From the NCBI GenBank assembly GCA_010093705.1, contig MU006092.1, forward strand, positions 934,567 to 998,566: DNA of 64,000 nt, read 5' to 3'. Shown one piece after another: positions 1 through 11,937 of this stretch (positions are counted from its first letter, which is position 1; every line of letters begins with the position of its first letter). A program made the position numbers and the translations under genes. The stretch comes from Patellaria atrata CBS 101060. Its lineage: Eukaryota; Ascomycota; Dothideomycetes; Patellariales; Patellariaceae. The notes beneath the pieces are model-generated. The model did not search any database and had not been told where the DNA came from. It saw only the letters and a program-made list of their open reading frames with translations.

Positions 1-1787
1 TTATTCGAGTGCACAATCGAACCTTGGCTGCTGGGCTCTGCACCTGCGTCGCTGGCCGAAGATTCCATCGATGTAAGGTGCGCAGGGAATTCTGGGGTCT
101 GCTCCGGCACGGGTGCCGACGTTGACCGATACCCTTGCGCTGAGAAAGAGAGTCCGTGCATTCCGGGTATTGACGGCGGCACAAATGTAAACTGAGCTGG
201 TAGTCCGGACTGTACCGAGTAATTCGACGAGCTCTCTCTTCGAGGTGTTGTCCAAGCTTCGCCGCGACTCGATGCCATGCTGCCATAGCTGTGCTCTGAG
301 TTTGCGTCGTAATGAGTGGCGTCTTGATAGTGTTCGCCACTGGTAAACTGTTGGTCTTCCGGAAACAATGGCATCTTCGAATCACCTTCGCTCTCGTTGT
401 ATTCTAGGAGCGCATCCTTTGGTGATATGGTTTTAGGCTCTGACTCCGTTTGTGGCATGTGCTGTCTGAGCGCTTGCGCATCAGCTTCTGCCTTTTGAAA
501 CTCACGGGCCTGCTGTGCAGTTGCTAACCGTGCATTCGGCGATCCAAAACCTGTCCCCGCTTGGGGGGCGAGTGGCGAATTCTGTCGGAATGGAGAAACA
601 CCTCGTGATCCTGATGTTGAGGGTGACTGTGAACGAGCCTTGTTTGCGGCCTGTAACCGTTCGGACACAACATTGCGAAAGGGCGAGAGAAGGGTGGGAT
701 TCTGTTTCAGTTGTTTGGGAGCTTGAGAAAATGGTAGAGCGCTGTTAGGGTTGTACAGCTCGTCTTGATAGGCATCCGACATTGTCCTGTCAAGCTTTGG
801 GAAGGTATGTCTGATCATATCTGGTTGTTCATCGAAAAGTAAGTATTTACCAAGCCAGAAGTCCATTGCCAGAGAGGGTATAATCTCACCATTAGAGGGT
901 ACCTTAAATCCATCCTCGTCGAAGTCATCCTCGTGTGTGGTATGCGGCGTTGCAGGCGAATGAGCTCCACCAAAGCTTGAAACTGAATGTCTTGAAGAAT
1001 GCGAGAACCCAGGTAAATCCTCCTCTTGCGCGTGATGATCTATCAACGCATGCTTCATTGCAGCATGAGCGGCCATTTTAGGCTCGAAGGTGGAGTTTTG
1101 CTGTGCGAAGTTCTGATAGCCTGAGGCCATGAATGTGTCTTGAGTTGGAGTGTGAGAGGGCGTGGGTAGATGATGATTCGAGAAGTGCCCAGAGGGTTCG
1201 TCAGCTCCGTAGGATGACTCAGTCTTGGTTGGCGGCGAATGATCGGAATTGGCGAGGAAGGCGAATGAGTTTGAGCTGCCCTGGGAGTACTGAGCTGAAC
1301 CATTCGATTGTATCGATGAAGTAGACGTTGCGCGTTGGTGCGACCTCCTTCTCGAGTTCGCAGGAATGTGCATTGCGTGTGACGCTTCCAATTGCCCGTT
1401 GCTCATGTTGTAAATGTTCCAATGGTTCGTATTGTTGCTCTCGTTTACCTGCGACATGGATTGATCGAAGCCCGTAGGCAATTGAGGAATAGGTGTGGAT
1501 TGCTGAATTCTGATATCTGGCTGCGGTAGATCGTATGCGCCAGGCATGTACAGAGCCTCAGCTAACTCGGGGGCTGAAAAGGACGCCGTGGATGCGAGAT
1601 AATGTTCGATCAGTTTTTGGTCGTATTGAGGAGCGGAAGGCGTATAGAGCGGATTGTTGGAGGTTGTGTTGAAGTAGGATGCGGATGGTGGTGGAGAAGG
1701 CAAGTGGTGATTCAGTTGTTGTGTTGAGTTAAGGTTGATGTTCTGAAGACTGTCTTGACGTCTACTGGTAGGAAGGTGTACCAGCAT
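1..1787 (-). CDS. Transcription-factor-like protein, N-terminal part (runs off the left edge)
   Basis: One uninterrupted frame runs from the ATG at 1787 down to base 1, giving at least 595 codons with no stop, so the gene continues outside the window. The protein is low complexity: rich in Ser, Gln, Pro, Asn and His, with runs such as SPPPSASYF and LPTPSHTPTQ. A short conserved-looking stretch contains KLDRTMSDAYQDELYNPN, followed by a Ser/Pro block (SPFRQNSPLAP). From memory, this mix resembles the N-terminal halves of fungal C2H2 zinc-finger regulators of the Seb1/AmdX/cutinase G-box-binding type, whose zinc fingers lie at the C-terminus. No DNA-binding domain is visible here, so the family call is inference. 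The gene is flanked upstream by a long gene-free region. The frame is certain; the product is not. Confidence 0.7.
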   Translation of the reverse strand, partial: MLVHLPTSRRQDSLQNINLNSTQQLNHHLPSPPPSASYFNTTSNNPLYTPSAPQYDQKLIEHYLASTASFSAPELAEALYMPGAYDLPQPDIRIQQSTPIPQLPTGFDQSMSQVNESNNTNHWNIYNMSNGQLEASHAMHIPANSRRRSHQRATSTSSIQSNGSAQYSQGSSNSFAFLANSDHSPPTKTESSYGADEPSGHFSNHHLPTPSHTPTQDTFMASGYQNFAQQNSTFEPKMAAHAAMKHALIDHHAQEEDLPGFSHSSRHSVSSFGGAHSPATPHTTHEDDFDEDGFKVPSNGEIIPSLAMDFWLGKYLLFDEQPDMIRHTFPKLDRTMSDAYQDELYNPNSALPFSQAPKQLKQNPTLLSPFRNVVSERLQAANKARSQSPSTSGSRGVSPFRQNSPLAPQAGTGFGSPNARLATAQQAREFQKAEADAQALRQHMPQTESEPKTISPKDALLEYNESEGDSKMPLFPEDQQFTSGEHYQDATHYDANSEHSYGSMASSRGEAWTTPRRESSSNYSVQSGLPAQFTFVPPSIPGMHGLSFSAQGYRSTSAPVPEQTPEFPAHLTSMESSASDAGAEPSSQGSIVHSN

Positions 1788-4700
1788 TGTGGGGATGTGA
1801 GAGGTGAGGGGGCCAAGTGACGGATTTGCCACTTATAAGGAGTTTAAAAGTTCGATGGGAATGGTTGAGAAATATGCGGATGGGTTACAAGCGAATGAGT
1901 GTTCAGTCTCTCGGCCCGAGCGAAGTGTACAGAAATGGTAAAAGTGCAAAATGATGAGGTGATGGAGGGGTGATGATTATCGAAGCCGGTGGAATCGAGA
2001 TGCAACCTTGTGCGCTATGGTAAAGGAGTTTACGAACAAGAAAAGTACTATAAATCCGTAGACTTTCGTTCGTACACCCACGTTGGGCCTGACATGCGAA
2101 AGTAATAATAACAAATAACGAGAGCAGATTCCGGAGAAGCAGAGTAATCCGGTTTTCGGTCCTGTTTTAACGAGAAGACTTCTAAAGCACCGCCGTAGAA
2201 TTACCCTTTAGCACAAAGATAAAAGCAGTTGATATTTGAAAGAAAAATCGCAAAAGCTAGCTGACGTAGGTGGTTCTTGGCAGAAGGGGACGGCCGAGTG
2301 TGCCGGCGTTCTAGAAGAATTCTGTCGACTTCTGACAATCCTCAAACCCAGTTAAAGTTAGTTCACCCACGCAGCCAACCCTGCAACTTCTTGAGCTTGT
2401 AACATCCACCGCACCCATGCCTCATTACCCTTTTCGGACCTACCGCCGATGCAATGTCGATGATCTCGAACGCTTTGCACCAACTCACCAGGAAGTCCGC
2501 TCTCACATATCCTATTACAAACCTTTCTCCCACTCAATAAGTACCTTTTAACTACCAGTTGTACAGTCGAGTATGCACCTCGTTTAGTCGGTGATCCACC
2601 ATCCGAACACGGACCATGACTTTCCCTAGAAGGATCAGCACATTCCAAATATATCTTGCAATCGGATCCTTTGAAGATACATATGCACAATCAAGAGCCG
2701 CGTACCGAATCTATGAAAACGTGGAAATGGCTACGACTGCGCCGCTTGTACAGGATATGTTGTACTTACTGTGTGAGTAGCTAGGCGCGTAGCGATTGTC
2801 GGGACGCCCAGCAATAGTTCTACTGGTGTAGCCGATGGGGCAAAAGTCTTCACGCTTCCCCACGATCTAATTACCGTATCTGAGGTTAACCGATCGCTTG
2901 ACGGGTAACCTACTTCATTGGGGCGGATACGTGGACACCTTTTGCTGAGCCTCATGATTCGTTGAATGGTCGTCACGAAAGTGAGTTTGCACTGCTAACA
3001 ACGATGTATGATTAGCGATATTAAGAGCTGTATCTCTACAATCTGCCACAATATGCTTGCTGTACAAAACGCTGGGGGGACCACAGGAGTGTGAAACATC
3101 TCAGCTGTTCAAGGTATTTGACTCTGTACGGCTGCGGATCTTTTTGTATAGTCTGGTATATTACCTACGGCGAAACCAGAACCTGCTTAAGAGAAGCCAT
3201 ACAGTAAGCTGGGAATTCTACGACCGGGCGAGAGATTTAAAAGAGGAGTGGATTAAAACGCGCATTGATTTGTACTCGTGACAACTCCCTAGTTGAATGT
3301 GACTCGTTTCTGCTGTCCCGTATGGAAGCATACGAAAGCTGAGTACGATGCAACTTACGACGACAGCAACGCCAGAGTATTCTCCCCAACCGTACTCTCC
3401 CACGTCTTCCAACACTGCGTGCTGAGGAGGCATTACCCAGCTACCGATGCTCTTGCAAACACGGGATCCCATAACCCTCTTAGGATGATGGCTGCACCTA
3501 GTTCTGCGGAGCTCCCGTGACAGCAAAACTCCAGCTTCAATTCAACTCGGATCGTTAATGCGCGGTCAAACTACAAATTAGATGGCGCTTAACTGTCTAA
3601 TTCTGCGGGAGATTGCTGAGTCGTGGTTGTAAGCGACTCCAAGGTGCAGACCAACGCGGTTATCCGACTCATAGATTGGATCGAGTGGGACTGAGTTTGA
3701 AAGTCCCGGTTGTTGCACACCTGAAAATATTTTTGCACCGGGGTAGAGCGGGTGGCTTGCATAGAAGTTGGGGGCTGAGTCGTCGAGATTTTCACTTTTG
3801 CAACGCAGGGTCTTGTAGGGCTGTCGCATCGGTAACACACCTCTCGGTAACAAGTCCTTGACCTACCTTACATCTTCAGCACTGCTTTGTTGCAACGGGA
3901 CTTTGTGTGTCCGCGAGAATTCTGCTATAATCTAGAAATTTGATATGGCTGTGCCACTTGATATTATCTACCTCTTTGTCAAAATATGATCCCGTGAACT
4001 AGCCACATGATCAAACGAGTACTGAGCCACAGATTGTTTAAAGAGCCAACCTGATGAGGATCGATGTCGGTTACCTAAGCATCTTGTGCGGAACTAACCG
4101 AACGGACGGAGAAAATGCGCTACCGAATCTCGGTTTTTAGGATATGAATGTGTGCTTCCCTCCTTCACATTCCATTTGCTGATTTATCCTGCATAAAGGC
4201 CGTAGGTTTAGATATGAATATACGTCATCATATTCTTATAAAATATTAGAAACTTCACTATCAATTATCATACCATGTCGAATGATGGGATATCGCTCGC
4301 GATCAAACGCAACTGTACGGAAATACAAATCTCAGTCTACGTGCTCCCTTTTGCTAATCCTGCAGCTAAGCTGTCATTCTATAATTCCCATTGGTCTTTA
4401 TGGAGAAAGTGCAGATGTAATATAGCCAATAACAGGTCGCCGAGCTTATCTCAAGGTCTCAAGGACAACTACCGCAATCTGAGATTTCAAGTGCCTTGTC
4501 CTGTCCGATCTCTACTACTTGTGTAAGACCGGCGTGCTCATGCAGCTAAGGCCTAGAAGTGAGTTAAGATCGACCTCGGCTGTTACCGCTCCCCATATCC
4601 CGAATCTTAAAATAGTTCCAGTGGAAACCCCACAACAATTATCGCGACGAGTCTAGACGATAAGATCGTCACTACGTCCTACTAGGCTTTCAGTTTTCTT

Positions 4701-7700
4701 CCATCTACATGTATTTTCTCGTAGATTAGCACAATTAGCTATTAGTGTAGAGACCAATAAACAACAATTATTTTATACATTTCCACATTCTCTAGCCTAT
4801 TAGGGTCTTGCCGTTCCTTTGAACTGATCACCGACGATAATTTGACCTTCACTAGTGAGTAAAAATCAACGTTTCTTGACTACCGGCACATAAACCCATT
4901 CAAAGTATTCTAATATTAGTAGATATATTTTCGAAGATCAAAGCCGATGCACGATGATTGACCGGTGTCAAACTTGGCCAGCGCTCACGAGGCATGACCA
5001 AGGTTACGACTGGCTAAAGAACTACTGACTGGCTGACTGGTTATCCAGTGAGAAGTATCAACACACCTCTCATAGTTTTACACTGTTACGCATGGATGCA
5101 CAACTTCTCTTCTCTCTCGTACAGAGAAGCCGGAGATACCTTTGCGGTAAGACGCACAATAAGCAGGAAATGTCATGATAGAGGAACGGATATCATCCCG
5201 CGACTTTCGTACATCTACGGTGGATGGTATTCCCCATGCATCATGTATGGTGATTAATCCCAACCTCAAATACTCCATTTCAAAGGATCTTGGGCACCAA
5301 AATCCTCATTCTGGTTATCACTACCCCCTTAATGGGTTCATAGGCATTCCAAATCTATTCACTTCCCCCGGTTCGGCCGAATTTGCACGGAGGTGTATCT
5401 ATGAGTCTCAAGTCTAGCGCTCACTGATTATAAACCATCTATCGTCCAGCTTGCTTCATTCCTTCTCGCGAATCCGTTTGGCCAGTTCCTAGTGGGGGTT
5501 CTCCAAGTCCATATGTCTCGTCCTGTTTTGGATGGACGTAACTATTCTCTTATCTTTACACTTCTTGCCTGTGCTTGGATTCATTTTAACAAGATACATG
5601 AGACTATTCTGCTGCAGCTGGGGTTACACTGTTTCAATGACGAAAACATTTCAAGTTCGATGACCACCGTTGACGAACTGCAAGGCCTTCAAGGGATTCC
5701 AATACGCACGTACCTAGTGCGTACATTCTTCGAAGTCGTGAGTATCAGTACGTTTGGTAGCGCAGTTATGAAACCATGACCGCGGTGGAACGGTTAAGTT
5801 CAGTTTGAACAGTCACTACTACGCAAGATGGTGAGGTGTTACAATCATTTACCCATCGCAGTATTCTTAGTGCATGACTAGGCCGCGAGACAATATTGAA
5901 AGGAATGATGTACCATGATACTGAATAAGGACTGAGGTTGAACAACAGGTTGAATTTTGTTGAATATAGTCAATCATTTGTAATACATATGTATTGATCG
6001 AGGTCTCCTGGTCCGCGGAAACCTCAGGGGTTTAGGTAATCTGTCCCTGGAGATAGGCGTTAGAGCGAGAAGGACGAACACAACAGATAATGACAATAAA
6101 TTCAGTTGTTACAGAATGTTTTAAAGCCGTGGTCGTGTCCCAAATCGTCCGTCAAAATCAGTCCGGCGCGTGTCTCGGGGAAGACCCGGCTTGGATTGGC
6201 CGGGCTAACCCATCGAGTCGTACGGGAAGCCGTTTAGCCGGAGCACTTGTTCATAACTGAACTTACTGAAGAGAACTAGTAGATATATCGTACTCTGCAT
6301 GAGCATCAACATTTCGTTTGGTGTTGATGAAATTGTGATTACTCGGCCAATTTTAGCGTGTGGTCAAGTTGGGAAGAGATATGACACAGAGCGCGTCCTC
6401 AAACGTATCCCACGTAATGGGGAGGGGTATTTTCAGTTTAACAGATATTCGATGAAGTTCAGAGGTTTAGAAATTCCCTATTCTGGCGTGCCGCAGCCCA
6501 GGTTAGGGTGGTCACACGAGCCGAGAAATACCCGCGTGACGAGCGTGACTCCCCTCTTTCAGAAAGTGAACTTCCGCTACCTCGTCCAGAATTTTCATAT
6601 CGCACATGAATCTTTAAAATTTTCTCTCAGGGTTATAGATAACTGTATAACTTGACTCAATTCTCAATTATTAAGTGAATAACCAGAAAAAAATCACGCC
6701 ATTTTAAAGTTGTTGTTTATGCCAAGATTTTGGATATAGGCTCGTGCGTGTCGTGCATTCGTCAGAAACTAAACTTTCACCATCTCACTTTGAAAAAAAA
6801 AGTTATATCGCACATCAATTTTTCAAGAATTTTTTACGAGAATCTAGATAACTGTATGAAACTTCTTTTTATTAGCCGTTAAGAAATGACCAATAAAATT
6901 ATGTCCTTTTAAAGAACAAACCCCCGTGTTATGCCAAGGCTTTGGATATGGCTCGTGCTCTTATCTCTTCTACTACAATGTTAGGAAGAGCTCCGTAGAC
7001 TGGACAGAGTATTGGGGGCCCATAAAGTCAGGGTTGATATTACACCAGTAAATTTCGCAGTACGTCTACTGCAACTGAGAAGCATTGATCCTAACAGCGG
7101 AGAGGATATATCAATTCCATGTCCGGGCGAAACGGGATCACGATAGATCTAATATCCACCTACTGTGACTAAAGGAGGACTTAAAGAAGGTGCTGTATTT
7201 TACTGAATTATATAGCGTCATTGATTCATCAGGTTGTCTTTGGCGTATGATGCAAGTGAGCTTGTAGCTGGATACCATATCTAAGAGTAGCTGTACAGCA
7301 AACCAGGAGTGCCATTGAGAAAGGAAGGGGCACTGACAATAAATCAAAACTTTGGATGAGAAGTAGTACCTTGCCAGTAGTTGATAGATTCTGAAAACGA
7401 CTGGGACAGCATTCCTATGAGTTATTTAAAATACAGTAAGACTCTTTTATTCGAAGGTTGTTTCCATCGTTATGAATATCCCATCATATAGTAGAGTTCA
7501 AGTGCGATGGGCTTCCGTTCTGAGCTGTACATACCAGTAAGAACCCCCTAGAAATTATATTTAATGGAACAGCATGACTGTATGACCGCTATACTAGAAC
7601 AGAAGGCTAGCGAGTATGGAAAAAGAAGAGCCAGTTCTGGTAATAAGATCAACAGGTAATATACCCTTTTGTAGAAGTGTTGTGGACTATTGTATTCAGA

Positions 7701-7823
7701 CGTCAATATCAAAACTCACGAAATGGAACGCTAGATCTAGACGCAAATCATTTCAACACTTAACAAAACTTAACGCCTATGCGCCATTAAAGCTTTCCGG
7801 ATTCCACATTTCTAACCCGAGTA
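1788..7823. other. 6-kb gene-free stretch
   Basis: I find no gene I can support here. Open frames are short, often begin with TTG or CTG, overlap on both strands and match no family I know. The part next to 1787 must hold the promoter of the transcription-factor-like gene. Alternating AT-rich stretches and a tandem pair of a dispersed repeat (6567-6965) suggest old, partly decayed repeat-derived sequence. Confidence 0.6.
6567..6965 (+). repeat. Tandem pair of a ~200-bp dispersed repeat (copies A and B)
   Basis: Copy A (about 6567-6762) and copy B (about 6763-6965) share an ordered series of blocks. These are a GAAA-TGAACTT-like start, TATCGCACATSAATYTTT, TAGATAACTGTAT, a TTATTA/AAGTGAATAACCA-like block, CATTTTAAAG or CCTTTTAAAG, and ATGCCAAG-TTTGGATAT-GGCTCGTGC. 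A third, shorter copy lies at 28067-28225. The blocks are separated by variable AT-rich spacers. No protein is encoded and no terminal inverted repeats are obvious. It is a non-autonomous or decayed interspersed element of unknown class. Confidence 0.75.
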
Positions 7824-10409
7824 TCATGAATTCGCCTTCTGTCTATCTTCTTGCTCCGTCCTCTGATCCGGGTGCTCATATATCATATCCACATGTTTGA
7901 TAGGATGCAACAGCATCGCGGGTAGGCACATTCTTCCTTCTTGAGCCATCTCCCATTGCTCCCCTCCATCATTATCGACCTTGTAGCCCAGCCATCTCTT
8001 CCATAAATTTGGTGCGAAGCCTGCGTCATAAAACCATGTGGTGCCCCTAAAGTTGTGTCGTTTTTCCTCTCCAAAAACACTCAACCGAGATCCACCAGAG
8101 GCTCCGTTACGGCCGGCATTGAATGTGTCTGCCAGATAATCTATTGGCCAACGTCTGTCGACGTAAATCGGGTGTGGCGCGTACACCGCCTTCAGGCCGT
8201 GATGTAGAGCGACACTCCCAGGCCACATCTCAGTGGACATGGTATGACGCTTGAAGGCCGTTTCACGGTGCATCGTCTCCAGAAGACGTCGCGAAAGACG
8301 GGATGCAGTCCCAATGCTTACACGTCGAGGGGGAAACCCTTTGCTAGTGTTATAGCCCGTTACATCATCCGAGAGAATCCATCCACTACCCTCTGGATCA
8401 AAAAGGGGGCTAAAGGTGATAAGATCTGCTTCTTCGTCCGAACCCCACTGGTACTGATCAGTTTTGAAATTCACATTTGGCCTTTGGTCTTTAGTTGTTT
8501 CCAGTTCATCGTCGAGCGGGGGAACAGGTCCCCAGACTGGAAGTTCAAGGCCGTGCTTCTCAAAACCTTCCATTCCGGGTTTCGGGTCGGTATGTCCCAT
8601 TGCAGCCCACACACTTTCTCTATCATTTGTCCCATGCTCGGTTTGTAATTCCACTAGCTGCATGAACTTATCCCAAGACCCATGTTTCTCAGGCACGTAA
8701 AAACGCCCATTGCGTTCCCACAGAAACTTGCGCGGCTGTTTCTTAGCCCATGAGCTGACCTTGTCAAACAGATGATACATGTTGCCGGTATAACGCACAT
8801 CCATCTCCCAATGCCAGAAAAAGTCGTATTCAGGGTGTTGATGGGCAAAATACTGGACGGGCATGAAGGCGCTTCGGTAGACTCCGTGGACAGGGAGGTC
8901 TCGGAAAAAGCTTTCTGCAACACCGCCATATATGAGACCCATCTGACGTTCCGACCAGAGCGTTCCCATACCTCTGAACTCCTCGGGGAGCGCATTATTT
9001 AGAACCTCTTGGTAGACCTCCTCGTCTGCCCAGATTTGCTTGTTGTCGTCCTTGACGTGTACTAGAAAGTGCAATGTGTATTCTCCGCCAGACAAAATAG
9101 AAAGCTCGGCAAGAAGGGAACGTAGGAAAAAGAGATCTTCATCATCATACTGGTAGTCCCACCACGTACGGAGAAGAACTGCTGTCCGCGGAAGCTCCTT
9201 ATTTACAATCGGCGGTTTAGGGATTGACGTAATGGTTGTCTCTACAGGGATAGGAGCCGTAACTGATACACTCGCAGCTGTAGCATTGGAGGTTCCGTCA
9301 TCAACAGATTGTGCTGTGACGTTTCCGAGATTTCCGGGAAGTGAACTGTCGGTCCGTCGTCGCTTTCGCGCCGAAGTAGACGTTGATATATCATCGACTG
9401 TCAATCCTTGAAATAAATTCCCGCGAGACTTATCTGACTCCTTGAATCGATGGCGATTTGCATTGAAACATCGTGTCTGGACGTCTGCCCACCTAACTGT
9501 CCTAAAGTCAACCTCTACATCTTGCTGCCAGATCTGCTCAATCCCCTCTCTATCTCCCTCCATGCCTGCACTGCTCCCTCCAATCTTCCTACTATAACCT
9601 AACCCGTATGGGCCAAGTTTCCCAAATCTTTCAAAGCAGACGTCTTCTCTCAAACCCAACGTTTCGTATGAGCCCATAACATTTTTCGGCATCCCTTTCG
9701 GTACGCCATTGTAAGCACGAAGCATGGGAACCCGTATGGTATTTTTAGCGTCTAAAAAGCACTCGTATACCTCTCCATACTCCGATTTGTATTGTGCCGA
9801 TTTATAATCTGGGTACGGGTCAAATACCTCCGATGCTGGTAGTTGGATATGTGTCTGGCCAGGGACCAGAGTTGAGTTATTGGTGATCTTCGGATCCAAT
9901 GATGATACAAACTTCTCATTAAGTCCAGGGTATTCTGGAATATTATCTGCCTGCGATACTAAGGTCCGAATACCACCGTGGTATCTCTTTAGGAATGGAA
10001 ATGCCTCCCACACAGGAGGCTTTGGTGGAGGTTTCGATAGACCAAGTCGCACGTTACGCGCCGAGGACCAGCTCATCCGCACCAACGAAAGTATGAATAA
10101 TATAAGGGTAGAACCAAGTGCTATTGTAAAGTATCTTCCGTATCTCCGGGGGGCGCGATATGTATATGCGCTTGCATGGCGCCGGGGAGAAGAGGTTCGT
10201 CTTGGTATCATAGGCGCTTGCGAGCCTGAAGCGGCTCTGGAGGAGTAACTGCTGGTCGTGGGCGAGGAAAGATAGTCGTCTTCATCCAATACAGTGCTCT
10301 TTTCCACATCATAATCCCCTATGTCTCCATCATGTTCTTCCTCGAATCCCAGCGGTGAGGTATATCCCTGGTATCTTCTCTTTGAGACGTGCAATGGATT
10401 GAGACCCAT
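7824..10409 (-). CDS. DUF3405 family type II membrane protein
   Basis: A single-exon frame of 861 codons starts at the ATG at 10409. The N-terminal 90 residues are polar, acidic then Ser/Arg-rich. They are followed by one hydrophobic segment (about residues 93-111, ending in LFILSLV) that should be a signal anchor, so the rest would face the secretory lumen. The C-terminal two thirds carry the features of fungal DUF3405 proteins: TAVLLRTWWDYQYDDEDLFF, FLVHVKDDNKQIW, an aromatic-rich EYDFFWHWEMDVRYTGN block and KFLWERNGRFYVP. The DxD-like and WEMD acidic motifs suggest a glycosyltransferase-like fold, but no activity is established for the family as far as I know. A Ser/Thr-rich insert lies at about 340-400. 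Its neighbour, the SUR7-like gene, is on the same strand, separated by 448 bp. Confidence 0.92.
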   Translation of the reverse strand: MGLNPLHVSKRRYQGYTSPLGFEEEHDGDIGDYDVEKSTVLDEDDYLSSPTTSSYSSRAASGSQAPMIPRRTSSPRRHASAYTYRAPRRYGRYFTIALGSTLILFILSLVRMSWSSARNVRLGLSKPPPKPPVWEAFPFLKRYHGGIRTLVSQADNIPEYPGLNEKFVSSLDPKITNNSTLVPGQTHIQLPASEVFDPYPDYKSAQYKSEYGEVYECFLDAKNTIRVPMLRAYNGVPKGMPKNVMGSYETLGLREDVCFERFGKLGPYGLGYSRKIGGSSAGMEGDREGIEQIWQQDVEVDFRTVRWADVQTRCFNANRHRFKESDKSRGNLFQGLTVDDISTSTSARKRRRTDSSLPGNLGNVTAQSVDDGTSNATAASVSVTAPIPVETTITSIPKPPIVNKELPRTAVLLRTWWDYQYDDEDLFFLRSLLAELSILSGGEYTLHFLVHVKDDNKQIWADEEVYQEVLNNALPEEFRGMGTLWSERQMGLIYGGVAESFFRDLPVHGVYRSAFMPVQYFAHQHPEYDFFWHWEMDVRYTGNMYHLFDKVSSWAKKQPRKFLWERNGRFYVPEKHGSWDKFMQLVELQTEHGTNDRESVWAAMGHTDPKPGMEGFEKHGLELPVWGPVPPLDDELETTKDQRPNVNFKTDQYQWGSDEEADLITFSPLFDPEGSGWILSDDVTGYNTSKGFPPRRVSIGTASRLSRRLLETMHRETAFKRHTMSTEMWPGSVALHHGLKAVYAPHPIYVDRRWPIDYLADTFNAGRNGASGGSRLSVFGEEKRHNFRGTTWFYDAGFAPNLWKRWLGYKVDNDGGEQWEMAQEGRMCLPAMLLHPIKHVDMIYEHPDQRTEQEDRQKANS

Positions 10410-10857
10410 GTCCTAAATATTCAATGCTCTATTAGACGTAGTTACTACCATCTGTTATTTACTGGTCACCGGGGTTAGAATGTACAGCTTTCAGGTCGTT
10501 TTTGAAATCCTAATCGAGTCCACCGACAGCAGTCTGAAGTTGGACCACTAATAATGGGGATGACGGGAGTTTGTACAAGAATTAAGGGTCAGTATATAGG
10601 TAATTATGTACAAATGCGCGTAAGGAGTTCTCCGCTTATCAGTCGGGTTGTATAGAAATTGAGCAACACGAAAAGGCCTGTCAATAGATACAAGGAAACG
10701 CCAAGCTCGAGGGTGGACGCGTTGGCCGAGAAACGGTCTCCACATGCAGCCCGGCTAAGCTTCGGGACATTACGCGCTATTGGTGCGGTTGACAACTTGA
10801 CGAAAATGAACAACAACTTCTGTCAGTTGAATTTATGAGATTTGATGGCCTCCAATA
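10410..10857. other. Intergenic region upstream of the DUF3405 gene
   Basis: This 448-bp stretch lies between two genes on the minus strand. It should hold the promoter of the DUF3405 gene and the 3' end of the SUR7-like gene. I see no other gene; the small frames inside overlap and lack support. Confidence 0.5.
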
Positions 10858-11937
10858 TCACATACGGTGATTGCTACTGTGACTACTCTTCTTGCTGAAC
10901 CTTAAACGCATCCTATTCTTAGGCGTCGCGGCGTTTGCTGATGTGGTATCGGCGTATGCCTTTACGGTGCCCTTCTTTTTTCCCTTCCTAACGTCTCTCC
11001 TACTGGCGCAGCAACAACACAATCCCGTCTGTATCAACCAAGCACATATCGTAAAACCAGACGCGATCCACATGAAAACAAACATTTTCGTCCCAAGGTT
11101 GGCCCCAATGCTTAGCTCCTCTACTTTGGTAACAACGTTTCGGACAATGACGAACATAACAGTCGCCAATACTGTCGCCACTGTTGTCGTTAGGGCAGCG
11201 ACGAATGTCAAGATCGCTACAGGCAGAGTAGTCCATCGGCTATACACGGAGATAGGAGTAATGAATATCATAACGGTGGATAAGCAGGCACCTGTCAGAA
11301 AGAGTGCGAACATCCATTCAGACGCTGTTTTCAGGATGTTTAGAACGTCGAGGAGATCAACAGGAAGAGCAACTAGAGGCTTAACATCAGTTTTCTACGA
11401 TACATGCAGAATTTTGGCCTACTTACTTGTCGCACCGGCAAGTAGCTCATTCACTAAGATCTCGACGGGGTTAAACCAATAAAGAGATTGAGGACGAGAG
11501 CAGAAGGTAACGCCTTGCCCATTATAACCCTCGCAAAACCCCCATAATGCTACACTGTAGAAGTCGTGTAGACCCAAAGTCTGTGCTATACTGTTGATGA
11601 GTATCGCGTTCGGAATCGAGCGTGGGACAATGTGACTGAGATCCAGCCTTAGGAAGTAGATGTCGCGAAGGATTGGTCTGTTGTAGGTCCCTCCAATTTC
11701 GACGAGAATGAGGAACAAGACAGCGATAAATAAGAGGAAGGAGCTCAATAGCGCAAAGTTCTTTCTAATCCTCGTAGCTCGTCTCAATTGAGCTTTAGAA
11801 AGATTGTTAACAGCGTCGTCCGCACTCTTGGGTTCTGTTTTCTCTAGTCTAGAGGACGAATCAGGCTGCACAGATGATTCTGATTCGTCTCTTTGACGTG
11901 ATCTTCTCGCCGGAAAGTTCTTTAGTAATGAGACCAT
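10858..11937 (-). CDS. SUR7/PalI family integral membrane protein
   Basis: There are two exons, 11937-11427 and 11372-10858, joined across a 54-bp intron (GTAAGT donor, CTCTAG acceptor). The product is 341 residues. A basic, Ser-rich N-terminus precedes a first membrane segment (about 61-80). A long extracellular loop with the WGFC...C claudin-like signature (LWGFCEGYNGQGVTFC) follows, then three further membrane segments and a basic tail starting with CCCC. This is the topology of SUR7/PalI proteins, which act at eisosomes and the plasma membrane or in ambient-pH sensing. The exon junction restores ALPVDLLDVL before the second segment, which supports the splice call. An in-frame upstream ATG at 11976 would add 13 residues; I prefer 11937. 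The gene is divergent from the PLC-like gene. Confidence 0.88.

Noticed and set aside
6299-6655. 118-codon open frame on the plus strand
   Set aside because: Its 3' part lies in dispersed repeat copy A; the matching frame in copy C (27973-28176) is different, so the repeat is not coding.
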